The notes below the pieces were generated by a model. That model saw nothing but the letters and a program-made list of their open reading frames with translations, did no database searches and had not been told where the DNA came from. From positions 339 through 8,175 of the forward strand of contig JAJYAS010000126.1 of assembly GCA_021779415.1 (NCBI GenBank): a DNA stretch of 7,837 bases. Direction: 5' to 3'. The stretch is from Bacillota bacterium. GTDB lineage: Bacteria > Bacillota_B > Desulfitobacteriia > Desulfitobacteriales > Desulfitobacteriaceae. Positions 1 to 6,598 of this stretch are shown here, in pieces; within the stretch, counting starts at the first letter, position 1, and the number at the start of each line of letters is the position of its first letter. Both the position numbers and the translations under genes were made by a program.

Positions 1-1242
1 TTATTACTTGGGGAAACCCTCAATACGAGTGCTCACTACTTGACTGGAAAAATGTCTTCTTTGGGCATTGAAGTAGACTATCATACGACTGTTGGTGACA
101 ATCCTGAACGTTTAGAGCAGGTTTTACGACAGGGGATCGGGCGTTCTGATCTTCTAATTACCACAGGAGGGTTAGGTCCGACAGCAGATGATTTGACAAA
201 GGAACTTGTGGCTAAAGTTTTAAATTTAAAAATGGAGTTAGACGTCTCTAGTTTAGATCAGATTAAACAATTTTTTGGTCGTCGAAAAGCTCCTATGCCT
301 TTGAGTAATGAGAAACAAGCCTATTTTCCCGAGGGCTCAAAGATATTGCCTAATCCTATTGGAACTGCCCCTGGTGCTATCATCGAAACTATGGGTAAGA
401 CCGTGATTATATTGCCGGGTCCTCCATTTGAAATGAGGCCTATGTTCGATAATTTTGTTTGGACAGAGTTGCAACGGATCCTTGGGCCGCAGTCCGAGCG
501 GATGAGCGAGCGCGTCTTGAAGGTTTTTGGTATGGGAGAATCCGCAATTGAGGAAGTACTCGGCGAACTGATGAGTCTTCCGAAGTTGACGATGGCATTA
601 CTAGCCAAACGTGCGGAAATGCATATTCGCTTAGTGGCGAGGAGTACGGAAACTAACTCAGGAGAAGCTAAGGAAGCCCTGAAGCAGGCAGAAGAGGAAA
701 TCCGGCGACGTTTAGGAGACAAAGTATTTGGATGTGATCAGGAGACAATGATCGGTATTGTAGGGCAAACTTTAATAAACAAGCATTTGACCATTGCTAC
801 AGCTGAGTCGTGCACAGGCGGTTTGCTGGGTGCAGCTCTTACTCAAGAACCAGGAAGTTCTGATTTTTATCTAGGGGGTGTCGTGAGTTACTCAAATTCT
901 CTAAAACAAGGGATGCTTGGGGTGAAAGAAGAAACCCTTAATATGTTCGGAGCAGTGAGTGAAGAAGTTGCTATGGAGATGGCGGAAGGAATCCGTTCTA
1001 AAACGGGCTCTGATCTCGCTATTTCGACCACGGGAATTGCAGGACCGGGTGGTGGCAGTGATAGAAAACCAGTGGGTCTTGTTTTTATTGGCTTTGCAAC
1101 ACCTGAGGGTGTACGTGCGGAAAAATTTCAGTTTTATGGAGAGCGGGAATCAGTTCGTCAGCTAACCGTCCAAGCAGCCCTAAATGGGGTACGACAGCAT
1201 ATATTAAGTAGTGAAAGGAGACAAAAATTAGGTGATGGTTGA
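1..1242 (+). CDS. cinA: CinA family protein (MoaB-like domain plus nicotinamide-nucleotide amidase), 5' partial
   Basis: The reading frame is open from base 1 (LLLGETLNTSAHYL...) to the TGA at 1240-1242, giving 413 visible residues. Family members begin about 11 residues earlier with a segment like MKAEIIxxGTE, so the start codon lies just outside the window; TTG 42 nt-in is internal. The N-terminal half is the MoaB/MogA-like domain (COG1058), with TTGGLGPTADD near visible residues 54-64 and PGPPFEM near 139-145; in studied CinA proteins this domain hydrolyses ADP-ribose-type pyrophosphates. The C-terminal PncC domain (COG1546) begins near residue 262. It carries TAESCTGG, whose serine (codon 808-810) is the family nucleophile, then VVSYSNSLK with the conserved Tyr and Lys, and TTGIAGPGG. 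PncC deamidates nicotinamide mononucleotide to nicotinate mononucleotide in pyridine nucleotide salvage. The 3' end overlaps the helicase gene. In competent Gram-positives cinA is often cotranscribed with recA; here a terminator separates them. Confidence 0.96.
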   Translation, partial: LLLGETLNTSAHYLTGKMSSLGIEVDYHTTVGDNPERLEQVLRQGIGRSDLLITTGGLGPTADDLTKELVAKVLNLKMELDVSSLDQIKQFFGRRKAPMPLSNEKQAYFPEGSKILPNPIGTAPGAIIETMGKTVIILPGPPFEMRPMFDNFVWTELQRILGPQSERMSERVLKVFGMGESAIEEVLGELMSLPKLTMALLAKRAEMHIRLVARSTETNSGEAKEALKQAEEEIRRRLGDKVFGCDQETMIGIVGQTLINKHLTIATAESCTGGLLGAALTQEPGSSDFYLGGVVSYSNSLKQGMLGVKEETLNMFGAVSEEVAMEMAEGIRSKTGSDLAISTTGIAGPGGGSDRKPVGLVFIGFATPEGVRAEKFQFYGERESVRQLTVQAALNGVRQHILSSERRQKLGDG

Positions 1243-2851
1243 ACGTTTACAAGCTTTTGGGGATATTCAATTGAGTAAACAGGTGTTGCAAGCCTTGTCA
1301 GAGATGGGGTTTGAGGAGCCTTCCCCCATCCAAAACGCAGCAATACCTGTTGCACTTGAAGGAGCTGACATTATTGGTCAAGCTCAGACAGGGACTGGTA
1401 AAACTGCCGCTTTTGGGATTCCTATTACTGAACGGGTAAACTCGAAATTCCAAGCAGTTCAAGCGCTCATAGTTACTCCGACTCGTGAACTAGCGATACA
1501 AGTGGCTGAGGAAATCGCTAAGATTGGACGATATCGTCATGTGAAGCCGTTGCCAATTTATGGCGGACAACCTATTGATCGACAGATTCGGGCTTTGCGT
1601 ATGGGATATCAGGTGGTCGTTGGAACACCCGGTCGGTTGTTAGACCATTTAAATCGGGGTACACTTCGTCTACAACATGTAAAAATGGTGGTTCTTGACG
1701 AAGCAGACGAAATGCTTGATATGGGCTTTATTGACGATATTGAAGGGTTATTGAAAGAAGTCCCAACAGAAGGTCGCCAAGTTATGCTCTTCTCGGCTAC
1801 AATGCCACCTGGAATTCGAAAATTAGCTCAGACCTACATGAACAGTCCGCGTTCCGTATCAGTTAGTCGGGATGACTTAACAGTTCCTATGATTGATCAG
1901 GTATTCTATGAGGCTAGGGAAAGTATTAAGGTTGACGCCTTGTGTAGGATAATTGATATGGAGGATATTGGGCAGGGGATAATTTTTTGCCGAACCAAAC
2001 GTGGGGTGGATGAGCTTGTGGTAGCTCTTGAAGCTCGGGGGTATTTTGCGGATGCTCTACACGGGGACTTGAGTCAACAACAGCGGGATCGGGTTATGAA
2101 ACGTTTTAGAGACGGGAAGTCAGAATTATTGGTAGCAACAGATGTTGCCGCTCGAGGTTTAGATATTAATAATGTAACCCATGTTATTAATTTTGATATT
2201 CCTCAGGATCCTGTTTCGTACGTGCATAGGATTGGACGGACTGGAAGGGTCGGACGCAAAGGGCAGGCCATCACTTTAATTTCACCCAAGGAATACCGCC
2301 AACTCCGTCTGATTGAAAATCTAATTAAGACAAGAATTCGGCGGAAGGAACTTCCTTCACTAGCTGATATAAGTGAACGTCAGGCAGAGAATCTTAAAAA
2401 TCAACTTGTAAAGCTAATACAAGGAGATCGTTTGGGAAATTATCGCGCGATTGTTGGAGAGTTGCTCGAGGAATACGATTCCACTGATGTAGCAGCAGCT
2501 GCCTTGAAGTTCGCGGTTGAGGGAGCAAACGCTGAAGAACGTATTGAAGACAAAGGACTAGATGACCTTCATTTTGGGAACACAGGAGCGGCTACTGGTA
2601 TGGTGCGCTTTTTTATGAATATCGGCAGGGTACAACAAATCAGACCTCAGGATATTATTCGTTGGATTGCCGATGAAAGCGGAATTTCAGGAAACATTAT
2701 TGGAATGATTAATATCTATGATAAATTTACGTTTGTAGAGGTTCCTGAAGAATATGCCTCTAGGGTTTTAAGTTGTATGCATCAGAATATGATTAAAGGG
2801 CGCAGAGTTAGTGTTGAACCTGCTAAAGCACGGGAGAGTAATGATTATTAG
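1232..2851 (+). CDS. deaD: DEAD-box ATP-dependent RNA helicase with C-terminal DbpA-type RNA-binding domain
   Basis: A 539-residue cytoplasmic RNA helicase that probably remodels structured RNA in ribosome assembly, cold adaptation or mRNA decay. The motifs appear in order: Q motif SPIQ (31-34), Walker A AQTGTGKT (51-58), PTREL (83-87), TPGR (132-135), DEAD (156-159), SAT (188-190), IIFCRTK (250-256), ATDVAARGLD (302-311) and HRIGRTGR (332-339). After the RecA-like lobes come a helical stretch (about 375-430, as in CshA-type dimerising helicases) and a DbpA/DeaD RNA-binding RRM (about 456-530, with FMNIGR...RPQDI and FVEVPEEYA). A TAG in frame sits immediately before GTG 1232, so the start is GTG 1232 or ATG 1235. 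AAAGGAG at 1214-1220 lies 11 nt from GTG and 14 nt from ATG, which favours GTG. The overlap with cinA suggests translational coupling. The name is by family (deaD/cshA); which paralogue it corresponds to is not certain. Confidence 0.95.
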   Translation: MMVERLQAFGDIQLSKQVLQALSEMGFEEPSPIQNAAIPVALEGADIIGQAQTGTGKTAAFGIPITERVNSKFQAVQALIVTPTRELAIQVAEEIAKIGRYRHVKPLPIYGGQPIDRQIRALRMGYQVVVGTPGRLLDHLNRGTLRLQHVKMVVLDEADEMLDMGFIDDIEGLLKEVPTEGRQVMLFSATMPPGIRKLAQTYMNSPRSVSVSRDDLTVPMIDQVFYEARESIKVDALCRIIDMEDIGQGIIFCRTKRGVDELVVALEARGYFADALHGDLSQQQRDRVMKRFRDGKSELLVATDVAARGLDINNVTHVINFDIPQDPVSYVHRIGRTGRVGRKGQAITLISPKEYRQLRLIENLIKTRIRRKELPSLADISERQAENLKNQLVKLIQGDRLGNYRAIVGELLEEYDSTDVAAAALKFAVEGANAEERIEDKGLDDLHFGNTGAATGMVRFFMNIGRVQQIRPQDIIRWIADESGISGNIIGMINIYDKFTFVEVPEEYASRVLSCMHQNMIKGRRVSVEPAKARESNDY

Positions 2852-2870
2852 TATTATAAAGAAAGTCTCC

Positions 2871-2913
2871 TTAAATAAAAAGCTGACCCTATTTGGGTGA
2901 GCTTTTTATTTAA
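2871..2913 (+). terminator. Rho-independent terminator after the helicase gene
   Basis: Twenty nucleotides past the helicase stop, a perfect 14-bp stem (2871-2884 with 2900-2913, TTAAATAAAAAGCT against AGCTTTTTATTTAA) is followed, after a G/G mismatch, by 4 more pairs (ACCC/GGGT) closing a 5-nt loop. The right arm itself holds the T-run, and the A-rich left arm gives a T-run on the opposite strand, so it could act in both directions. It separates cinA-helicase from recA. Confidence 0.88.
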
Positions 2914-2974
2914 AAAGAAGAACCCAAGATATTGAAATAATATTTGTTATATTGTCGATGGAAACATAAACAAA

Positions 2975-3004
2975 TTGACAAGTGTCATGGACTACATTTA
3001 TAAT
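2975..3004 (+). promoter_or_regulatory. Sigma-A promoter of recA
   Basis: A consensus -35 TTGACA (2975-2980) and a consensus -10 TATAAT (2999-3004) are separated by 18 nt. The upstream stretch (about 2930-2974) is A/T-rich and could serve as an UP element. Transcription should start near 3010-3012, inside the LexA box, giving a leader of about 57 nt before the recA start. The slightly long spacer is the only departure from an ideal promoter. Confidence 0.85.
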
Positions 3005-3008
3005 AAAC

Positions 3009-3022
3009 CGAACAGATGTTTT
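3009..3022 (+). promoter_or_regulatory. LexA operator (SOS box) of recA
   Basis: CGAACAGATGTTTT matches 13 of 14 positions of the Bacillus-type SOS box CGAACRNRYGTTYC; only the last base differs. It begins 4 nt after the -10 and covers the expected transcription start, where bound LexA would block the promoter. This predicts DNA-damage induction of recA-recX and a LexA of Gram-positive specificity. Confidence 0.85.
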
Positions 3023-3024
3023 GC

Positions 3025-3044
3025 CAAACGCTAATATGCGTTTG
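3025..3044 (+). promoter_or_regulatory. Inverted repeat/hairpin in the recA 5' leader
   Basis: CAAACGC (3025-3031) and GCGTTTG (3038-3044) form a perfect 7-bp stem around the 6-nt loop TAATAT, between the LexA box and the recA ribosome binding site (3054-3060). It can extend by two pairs past a bulged C3024. It may be a 5'-stabilising mRNA hairpin or a second protein site. It has no T-run, so it is not a terminator. Confidence 0.55.
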
Positions 3045-3067
3045 CACAAGATGAGGGGGATAATGGG

Positions 3068-4108
3068 ATGGCGGAGACAAATAAGTTAAAGGCTCTTGAT
3101 ATTGCACTTGCTCAAATTGAAAAGCAGTTTGGTAAAGGCTCAATTATGAAACTTGGTGAATCCTCTGCAGGAATGGTGATTGACGTCATCCCGACCGGTT
3201 CTTTGGCGATAGACCTTGCCTTAGGGGTTGGCGGGGTACCACGTGGGCGTATTATTGAAATTTTCGGTCCAGAGTCTTCTGGTAAAACAACCGTTGCGCT
3301 GCATATTATTGCAGAAGCCCAGAAATTGGGCGGGGCGGCTGCTTTTATCGATGCCGAGCATGCTCTCGATCCCGTATATGCCAAGGCCTTAGGGGTCAAT
3401 ATTGATGATTTGCTGGTTGCTCAGCCAGATACAGGGGAACAGGGGCTGGAAATCTGCGAGGCACTTGTGCGCAGTGCTGCTGTAGATGTTGTAGTGATTG
3501 ACTCTGTGGCTGCTTTGGTACCTCGCGCAGAGATTGAAGGAGAAATGGGCGACAATCATGTTGGTTTGCATGCGCGTCTTATGTCTCAAGCCTTACGTAA
3601 ATTGACTGGTTCTATTAGCAAGAGTAACACTTGTGTTGTTTTTATTAATCAAATTCGTGAGAAAATTGGGGTTATGTTTGGTAGTCCGGAAACAACCACA
3701 GGGGGACGAGCACTTAAGTTTTACGCCACGATTCGGATTGATATACGTCGGCAAGAAGCTTTGAAACAAGGGCAAGATATTGTCGGAAACAAAACTCGGG
3801 TCAAAATCGTTAAGAACAAAGTTGCTCCGCCTTTCAAGTTAGCGGATTTTGATATTATGTACGGAGAAGGGATTTCCCGTGAAGGAAGTATTGTGGATAT
3901 CGGAACTGAAATGGAGATTATCACAAAGTCGGGGGCCTGGTACTCTTATAATGGGGAACGGTTAGGACAAGGGCGTGAAAATGTTAAAGAATATCTCAAG
4001 CAACATCCAGATATGGCGGATGTTCTTGAACAACTGATCCGCACGAACATGAATGACGCAGCAACAACAACCGAAGTTTCAGAGGACGGTTCGCTTGACG
4101 AACTCTAA
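3068..4108 (+). CDS. recA: Recombinase RecA
   Basis: RecA polymerises on single-stranded DNA, catalyses ATP-dependent strand exchange, and acts as coprotease for LexA cleavage. The 346-residue length is typical. Visible motifs are Walker A GPESSGKT (67-74), the catalytic glutamate in FIDAEHALD (E97), Walker B VVVID (141-145), loop L1 around EGEMGD (157-162), loop L2 after INQIREKIG through [12 protein letters not shown], and the conserved KNKVAPPFK plus [12 protein letters not shown] of the core. The C-terminal tail ends in the acidic EDGSLDEL, as usual. Start ATG 3068 has AGGGGGA (3054-3060) 7 nt upstream. The gene has its own sigma-A promoter with a LexA box and is followed by overlapping recX. 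Confidence 0.99.
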   Translation: MAETNKLKALDIALAQIEKQFGKGSIMKLGESSAGMVIDVIPTGSLAIDLALGVGGVPRGRIIEIFGPESSGKTTVALHIIAEAQKLGGAAAFIDAEHALDPVYAKALGVNIDDLLVAQPDTGEQGLEICEALVRSAAVDVVVIDSVAALVPRAEIEGEMGDNHVGLHARLMSQALRKLTGSISKSNTCVVFINQIREKIGVMFGSPETTTGGRALKFYATIRIDIRRQEALKQGQDIVGNKTRVKIVKNKVAPPFKLADFDIMYGEGISREGSIVDIGTEMEIITKSGAWYSYNGERLGQGRENVKEYLKQHPDMADVLEQLIRTNMNDAATTTEVSEDGSLDEL

Positions 4109-4607
4109 ATCGCCGAGAAGTGCTTGGGTAGTTGCTGTGGATTATTTATCACGCCGGGCTCTGACGCATTATGAATTAAAGACCCGGCTTGAAAAAAAAA
4201 GTTTTGAGAGTGCGGACATTGATAGAGTGCTGACAAAATTAGAAGAATTAGGCTATCTTAATGACCAAGAACTTGCGTTGATGTATTCAAAAAGTCGACT
4301 CAAACGTTATTCGAGGCGTAGAGTTCTACATGATTTGCAAAATCGGGGGGTAGTACCTCAATTGATTGAGCAAGCTTTGGAGGAAACGTACTCCAGTGAT
4401 GAGGAGTTTCAGCAATGTTTATCCTTGGCCAAACTATGGTGGGAACAAGAAGGTAAGCGCTGGGAACAGAGAAATACAGAAAAAACAACTAGGTCTGCTC
4501 CCCGTGAATTATGGCTCCAACAAAAGGTTGCTCGAAGGCTCACTCAGAGAGGGTATCCCTCAGATATGGTGCGCTCTGTGCTTTATGAGATCCGTGCTGA
4601 ATTATAG
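4095..4607 (+). CDS. recX: Regulatory protein RecX (modulator of RecA)
   Basis: RecX proteins bind RecA filaments and limit or remodel their activity; the gene usually follows recA. The protein shows the family's tandem three-helix repeats: [19 protein letters not shown], then LEELGYLND with a basic [19 protein letters not shown], then a C-terminal repeat ending [21 protein letters not shown] chose TTG 4095 (170 residues): AGAGGA at 4081-4086 lies 8 nt upstream and the overlap with recA is only 14 nt, fitting coupled translation. ATG 4053 would give 184 residues but has no ribosome binding site and a 56-nt overlap, and its extra residues ([14 protein letters not shown]) do not resemble the family. 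The linker before the last repeat ([20 protein letters not shown]) is hydrophilic and variable-looking. A run of nine A (4192-4200) lies in the coding sequence. Confidence 0.93.
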   Translation: MTNSKSPRSAWVVAVDYLSRRALTHYELKTRLEKKSFESADIDRVLTKLEELGYLNDQELALMYSKSRLKRYSRRRVLHDLQNRGVVPQLIEQALEETYSSDEEFQQCLSLAKLWWEQEGKRWEQRNTEKTTRSAPRELWLQQKVARRLTQRGYPSDMVRSVLYEIRAEL

Positions 4608-4625
4608 GCTGTGGAGGTAGGCCTA

Positions 4626-4709
4626 ATGTATAGAATCATCCCGTTTAGGACAAGCTTGACATTGTCTGCAAATGATATTAAAATCTTAGCAGAGACCTGT
4701 CTTTGTTAA
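4626..4709 (+). CDS. Candidate small ORF (27 codons) downstream of recX
   Basis: ATG 4626 to TAA 4707-4709 encodes MYRIIPFRTS, LTLSANDIKI and LAETCLC, in that order. The start has GGAGG at 4613-4617 with 8 nt spacing, as good as any ribosome binding site in the window, and begins 18 nt after the recX stop, so it would be translated from recA-recX readthrough mRNA. I do not recognise the peptide; it has no clear membrane segment and two Cys codons just before the stop. It overlaps the -35/-10 of the promoter for the rny leader, and its last codons form the 5' strand of the leader's closing helix. It could be a real micropeptide, a leader peptide, a decayed gene start, or chance. Confidence 0.4.
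   Translation: MYRIIPFRTSLTLSANDIKILAETCLC
4656..4684 (+). promoter_or_regulatory. Sigma-A promoter for the rny leader
   Basis: A consensus -35 TTGACA (4656-4661) and -10 TAAAAT (4679-4684, one mismatch) have the ideal 17-nt spacing. The predicted start at about 4691 coincides with the beginning of the long-range closing helix of the leader RNA (pairing from about 4693). This allows rny, or a small RNA, to be expressed independently of SOS-controlled recA-recX. Confidence 0.75.
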
Positions 4710-4859
4710 GATTTAACCTTTAAAGGTTTTCTTATAGATTTCGTAGTAGTCAGTTGAAAATGGGGATTTTGACTAACGAGAGGTGTAGGAAACGGGAGAA
4801 GAAAACTCTCGTCTAAAAGGTTATGCTTAATAAGACTGGTTTTGGAAACCAGTTTTTTT
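4691..4859 (+). ncRNA. Structured leader RNA or small RNA upstream of rny (class unknown)
   Basis: About 170 nt between the promoter and a terminator, with no convincing coding content. A long closing helix pairs 4695-4697, 4699-4703, 4706-4710 and 4714-4721 with 4838-4840, 4832-4836, 4826-4830 and 4816-4823 respectively: 21 Watson-Crick pairs with small internal loops. Inside it, hairpin H1 (4747-4751 with 4771-4775, a 5-nt bulge, then 4757-4761 with 4766-4770, GGGG loop) abuts hairpin H2 (ACGAGAG 4776-4782 with CTCTCGT 4806-4812, 23-nt purine-rich loop). TTTTCTT 4727-4733 is complementary to AAGAAAA 4799-4805 in the H2 loop. This fits a three-way junction with a possible pseudoknot, or a 6S-like rod. 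I do not see the signature sequences of common riboswitches or T-boxes. Confidence 0.5.
4835..4859 (+). terminator. Intrinsic terminator between the leader and rny
   Basis: An 8-bp stem ACTGGTTT (4835-4842) with AAACCAGT (4846-4853) and a tight 3-nt loop runs into seven Ts (4853-4859). It would end recA-recX readthrough as well as the leader transcript. Its left arm is also the 3' strand of the outer closing helix of the leader (pairs with 4693-4703), so the two structures exclude each other. Confidence 0.82.
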
Positions 4860-4904
4860 GATGTAAAAATAGAATTATTTTTTTAAACAAGGAGGTGTGA
4901 ACGT

Positions 4905-6452
4905 ATGCTTGAAATAGTTATTACCGGGTTAGTGGCCATTTTAGTAGGCTTAGGTCTAGGTGCCTTAGTAGGTTGGACTTTTCGTAAAAATACTGCTGAA
5001 AAAAGTATTGGATCCGCTGAAGAAGAGGCATTACGTATTGTTCAAAATGCCCATTCGGCAGCTGAAAGCAAGAAGAGAGAATCTGTCGTTGCTGCTAAAG
5101 AAGAAGTCATGCATATTCGCAATGAAGTAGAAAAGGAAACTCGGGAACGGCGTAACGAACTACAACGGCTTGAACGACGCTTGGTCCAAAAAGAGGAGAG
5201 CTTAGATCGCAAAATTGAGTCGCTCGAACGCAAAGAGGAAAACATTCACAACAAGGAGAGCGAATTAGAACAACAAAGAGAAGAATTAAACCAGCTTGTA
5301 GGTAAAGAACAAGCTGAGTTAGAACGATTGTCTGGTATGACTTCGGAAGAGGCTAAGCAACTCTTGCTGAAACGAGTTGAAGAAGAGGTCCGTTACGAGT
5401 CAGCGATCATGATCAAGGAGATAGAGACTCGTGCGAAGGAAGAAGCGGAGAAACGGGCCAAAAATATTATTGCTCTAGCTATTCAGCGTTGCGCTGCGGA
5501 TCATGTGGCTGAAACTACGGTATCCGTTGTAGCGTTACCTAGTGACGAAATGAAGGGCCGGATTATTGGCCGTGAGGGACGCAATATCCGCACTCTAGAA
5601 ACCCTAACTGGAATTGATCTTATCATTGATGATACTCCTGAAGCTGTGATTTTATCAGGGTTTGATCCGATCCGTCGAGAAGTTGCTCGCATTGCATTGG
5701 AAAAACTTATTGCTGACGGTCGTATTCACCCAGCACGAATTGAAGAAATGGTTGAAAAGTCTCAAAAGGAAGTTGACCAAAAGATTCGCGAAGAAGGAGA
5801 ACAGGCCACGTTTGAGACAGGCGTGCATGGGTTGCATCCCGAATTAATCCGTTTGCTCGGACGACTTAAGTTTCGTACAAGTTACGGGCAAAATGTCTTA
5901 AAGCACTCGACGGAAGTGTCTCATCTTGCAGGATTAATGGCCGCTGAGTTAGGTGTCGATATTCAACTTGCTAAGAGAGCAGGGCTGTTGCATGATATCG
6001 GCAAGGCTGTTGATCATGATATGGAAGGGACTCACGTACAAATTGGGGTTGATCTTGCCAGAAAGTACAAGGAATCCAGCGACGTTGTTCATGCTATTGA
6101 AGCCCACCATAATGACGTTGAACCCAGAACAATTGTAGCGGTTCTTGTCGCTGCTGCGGATGCGGTTTCTGCAGCTCGTCCAGGCGCGCGCAGAGAAACT
6201 CTCGAAACCTATATTAAACGTCTACAAAAGCTGGAAGAGATTGCAGAAAGTTTTGAAGGGGTCGAAAAGTGCTTCGCCATTCAAGCTGGACGGGAAGTCC
6301 GTATCATTGTTAAACCAGACAAAATTGACGATGTTCTTGCACCGCGTGTGGCGCGTGAAATTAGTAAACGGATTGAAGAAGAACTGGAATATCCGGGACA
6401 AATCAAGGTTGTCGTGATCCGTGAGACTCGTGCGGTTGACTTCGCAAAATAG
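4905..6452 (+). CDS. rny: Ribonuclease Y
   Basis: RNase Y is the membrane-anchored endoribonuclease that starts decay of much of the mRNA in Gram-positives. The 515-residue length is normal. A single N-terminal transmembrane helix (about residues 3-25) is followed by a long charged coiled coil (about 30-200), a KH RNA-binding domain (about 205-270, [10 protein letters not shown] with the GxxG loop at 222-225) and an HD phosphodiesterase domain (about 330-425, LKHSTEV with H334, the HD pair in LLHDIGK at H363-D364, and AHHND at 400-404), then the conserved C-terminal domain. Start ATG 4905 has AAGGAGGTG at 4889-4897 in ideal position. It is preceded by a promoter, structured leader and terminator, so its expression may be controlled by attenuation. 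In B. subtilis ymdB directly follows; here one unknown gene intervenes. Confidence 0.98.
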   Translation: MLEIVITGLVAILVGLGLGALVGWTFRKNTAEKSIGSAEEEALRIVQNAHSAAESKKRESVVAAKEEVMHIRNEVEKETRERRNELQRLERRLVQKEESLDRKIESLERKEENIHNKESELEQQREELNQLVGKEQAELERLSGMTSEEAKQLLLKRVEEEVRYESAIMIKEIETRAKEEAEKRAKNIIALAIQRCAADHVAETTVSVVALPSDEMKGRIIGREGRNIRTLETLTGIDLIIDDTPEAVILSGFDPIRREVARIALEKLIADGRIHPARIEEMVEKSQKEVDQKIREEGEQATFETGVHGLHPELIRLLGRLKFRTSYGQNVLKHSTEVSHLAGLMAAELGVDIQLAKRAGLLHDIGKAVDHDMEGTHVQIGVDLARKYKESSDVVHAIEAHHNDVEPRTIVAVLVAAADAVSAARPGARRETLETYIKRLQKLEEIAESFEGVEKCFAIQAGREVRIIVKPDKIDDVLAPRVAREISKRIEEELEYPGQIKVVVIRETRAVDFAK

Positions 6453-6469
6453 TTCTTAGTGAGATGTTT

Positions 6470-6501
6470 AATCAGGCGATCCTATGGGTCGCCTGATTTT
6501 T
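6470..6501 (+). terminator. Rho-independent terminator after rny
   Basis: Eighteen nucleotides past the rny stop, AATCAGGCGA (6470-6479) pairs perfectly with TCGCCTGATT (6489-6498). The stem continues by CC/GG past a bulged T, and a T-run (6497-6501) follows. The GC-rich core makes it strong, so the downstream genes need their own promoter. Confidence 0.9.
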
Positions 6502-6516
6502 ATATCCGATGCCTAA

Positions 6517-6558
6517 CCGCCACTAAACTATAGCTTTCTTGCATGCGAGGAGTGGCGG
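6517..6558. repeat. Inverted repeat in the rny-downstream gap
   Basis: CCGCCACT (6517-6524) and AGTGGCGG (6551-6558) are perfect 8-bp inverted copies 26 nt apart. The spacer holds a near-palindrome around GCATGC (6541-6546). There is no T-run after it. It may be a cruciform, a regulator site ahead of the 6599-6625 promoter, or chance. Only one copy is in the window. Confidence 0.45.
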
Positions 6559-6598
6559 CACTACCAGATATGTCCAGTGTAAGAAAAAAAGGGTTAGT

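Noticed and set aside
321..722. Open frame on the minus strand inside cinA (133 codons)
   Set aside because: It lies fully antisense to a clear cinA reading frame, resembles no family, and has no ribosome binding site; a shadow of codon bias.
3112..3924. Several minus-strand open frames inside recA
   Set aside because: All are antisense to recA with low-complexity translations; shadows of the real gene.
4153..4188. GCCGGG/CCCGGC inverted repeat inside recX
   Set aside because: Only 6 bp within coding sequence, without extension or T-run; likely chance.
4366..4620. 84-codon plus-strand frame overlapping the end of recX
   Set aside because: It is in a shifted frame over the conserved RecX C-terminal repeat; nothing supports translation.
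4865..4882. A-T hairpin just after the rny-leader terminator
   Set aside because: Seven pure A-T pairs in an A/T-rich stretch are too weak to call a second terminator.
5662..6417. Plus-strand frames of 61-90 codons inside rny
   Set aside because: They overlap the conserved KH/HD coding sequence in another frame and have no ribosome binding site or recognisable product.
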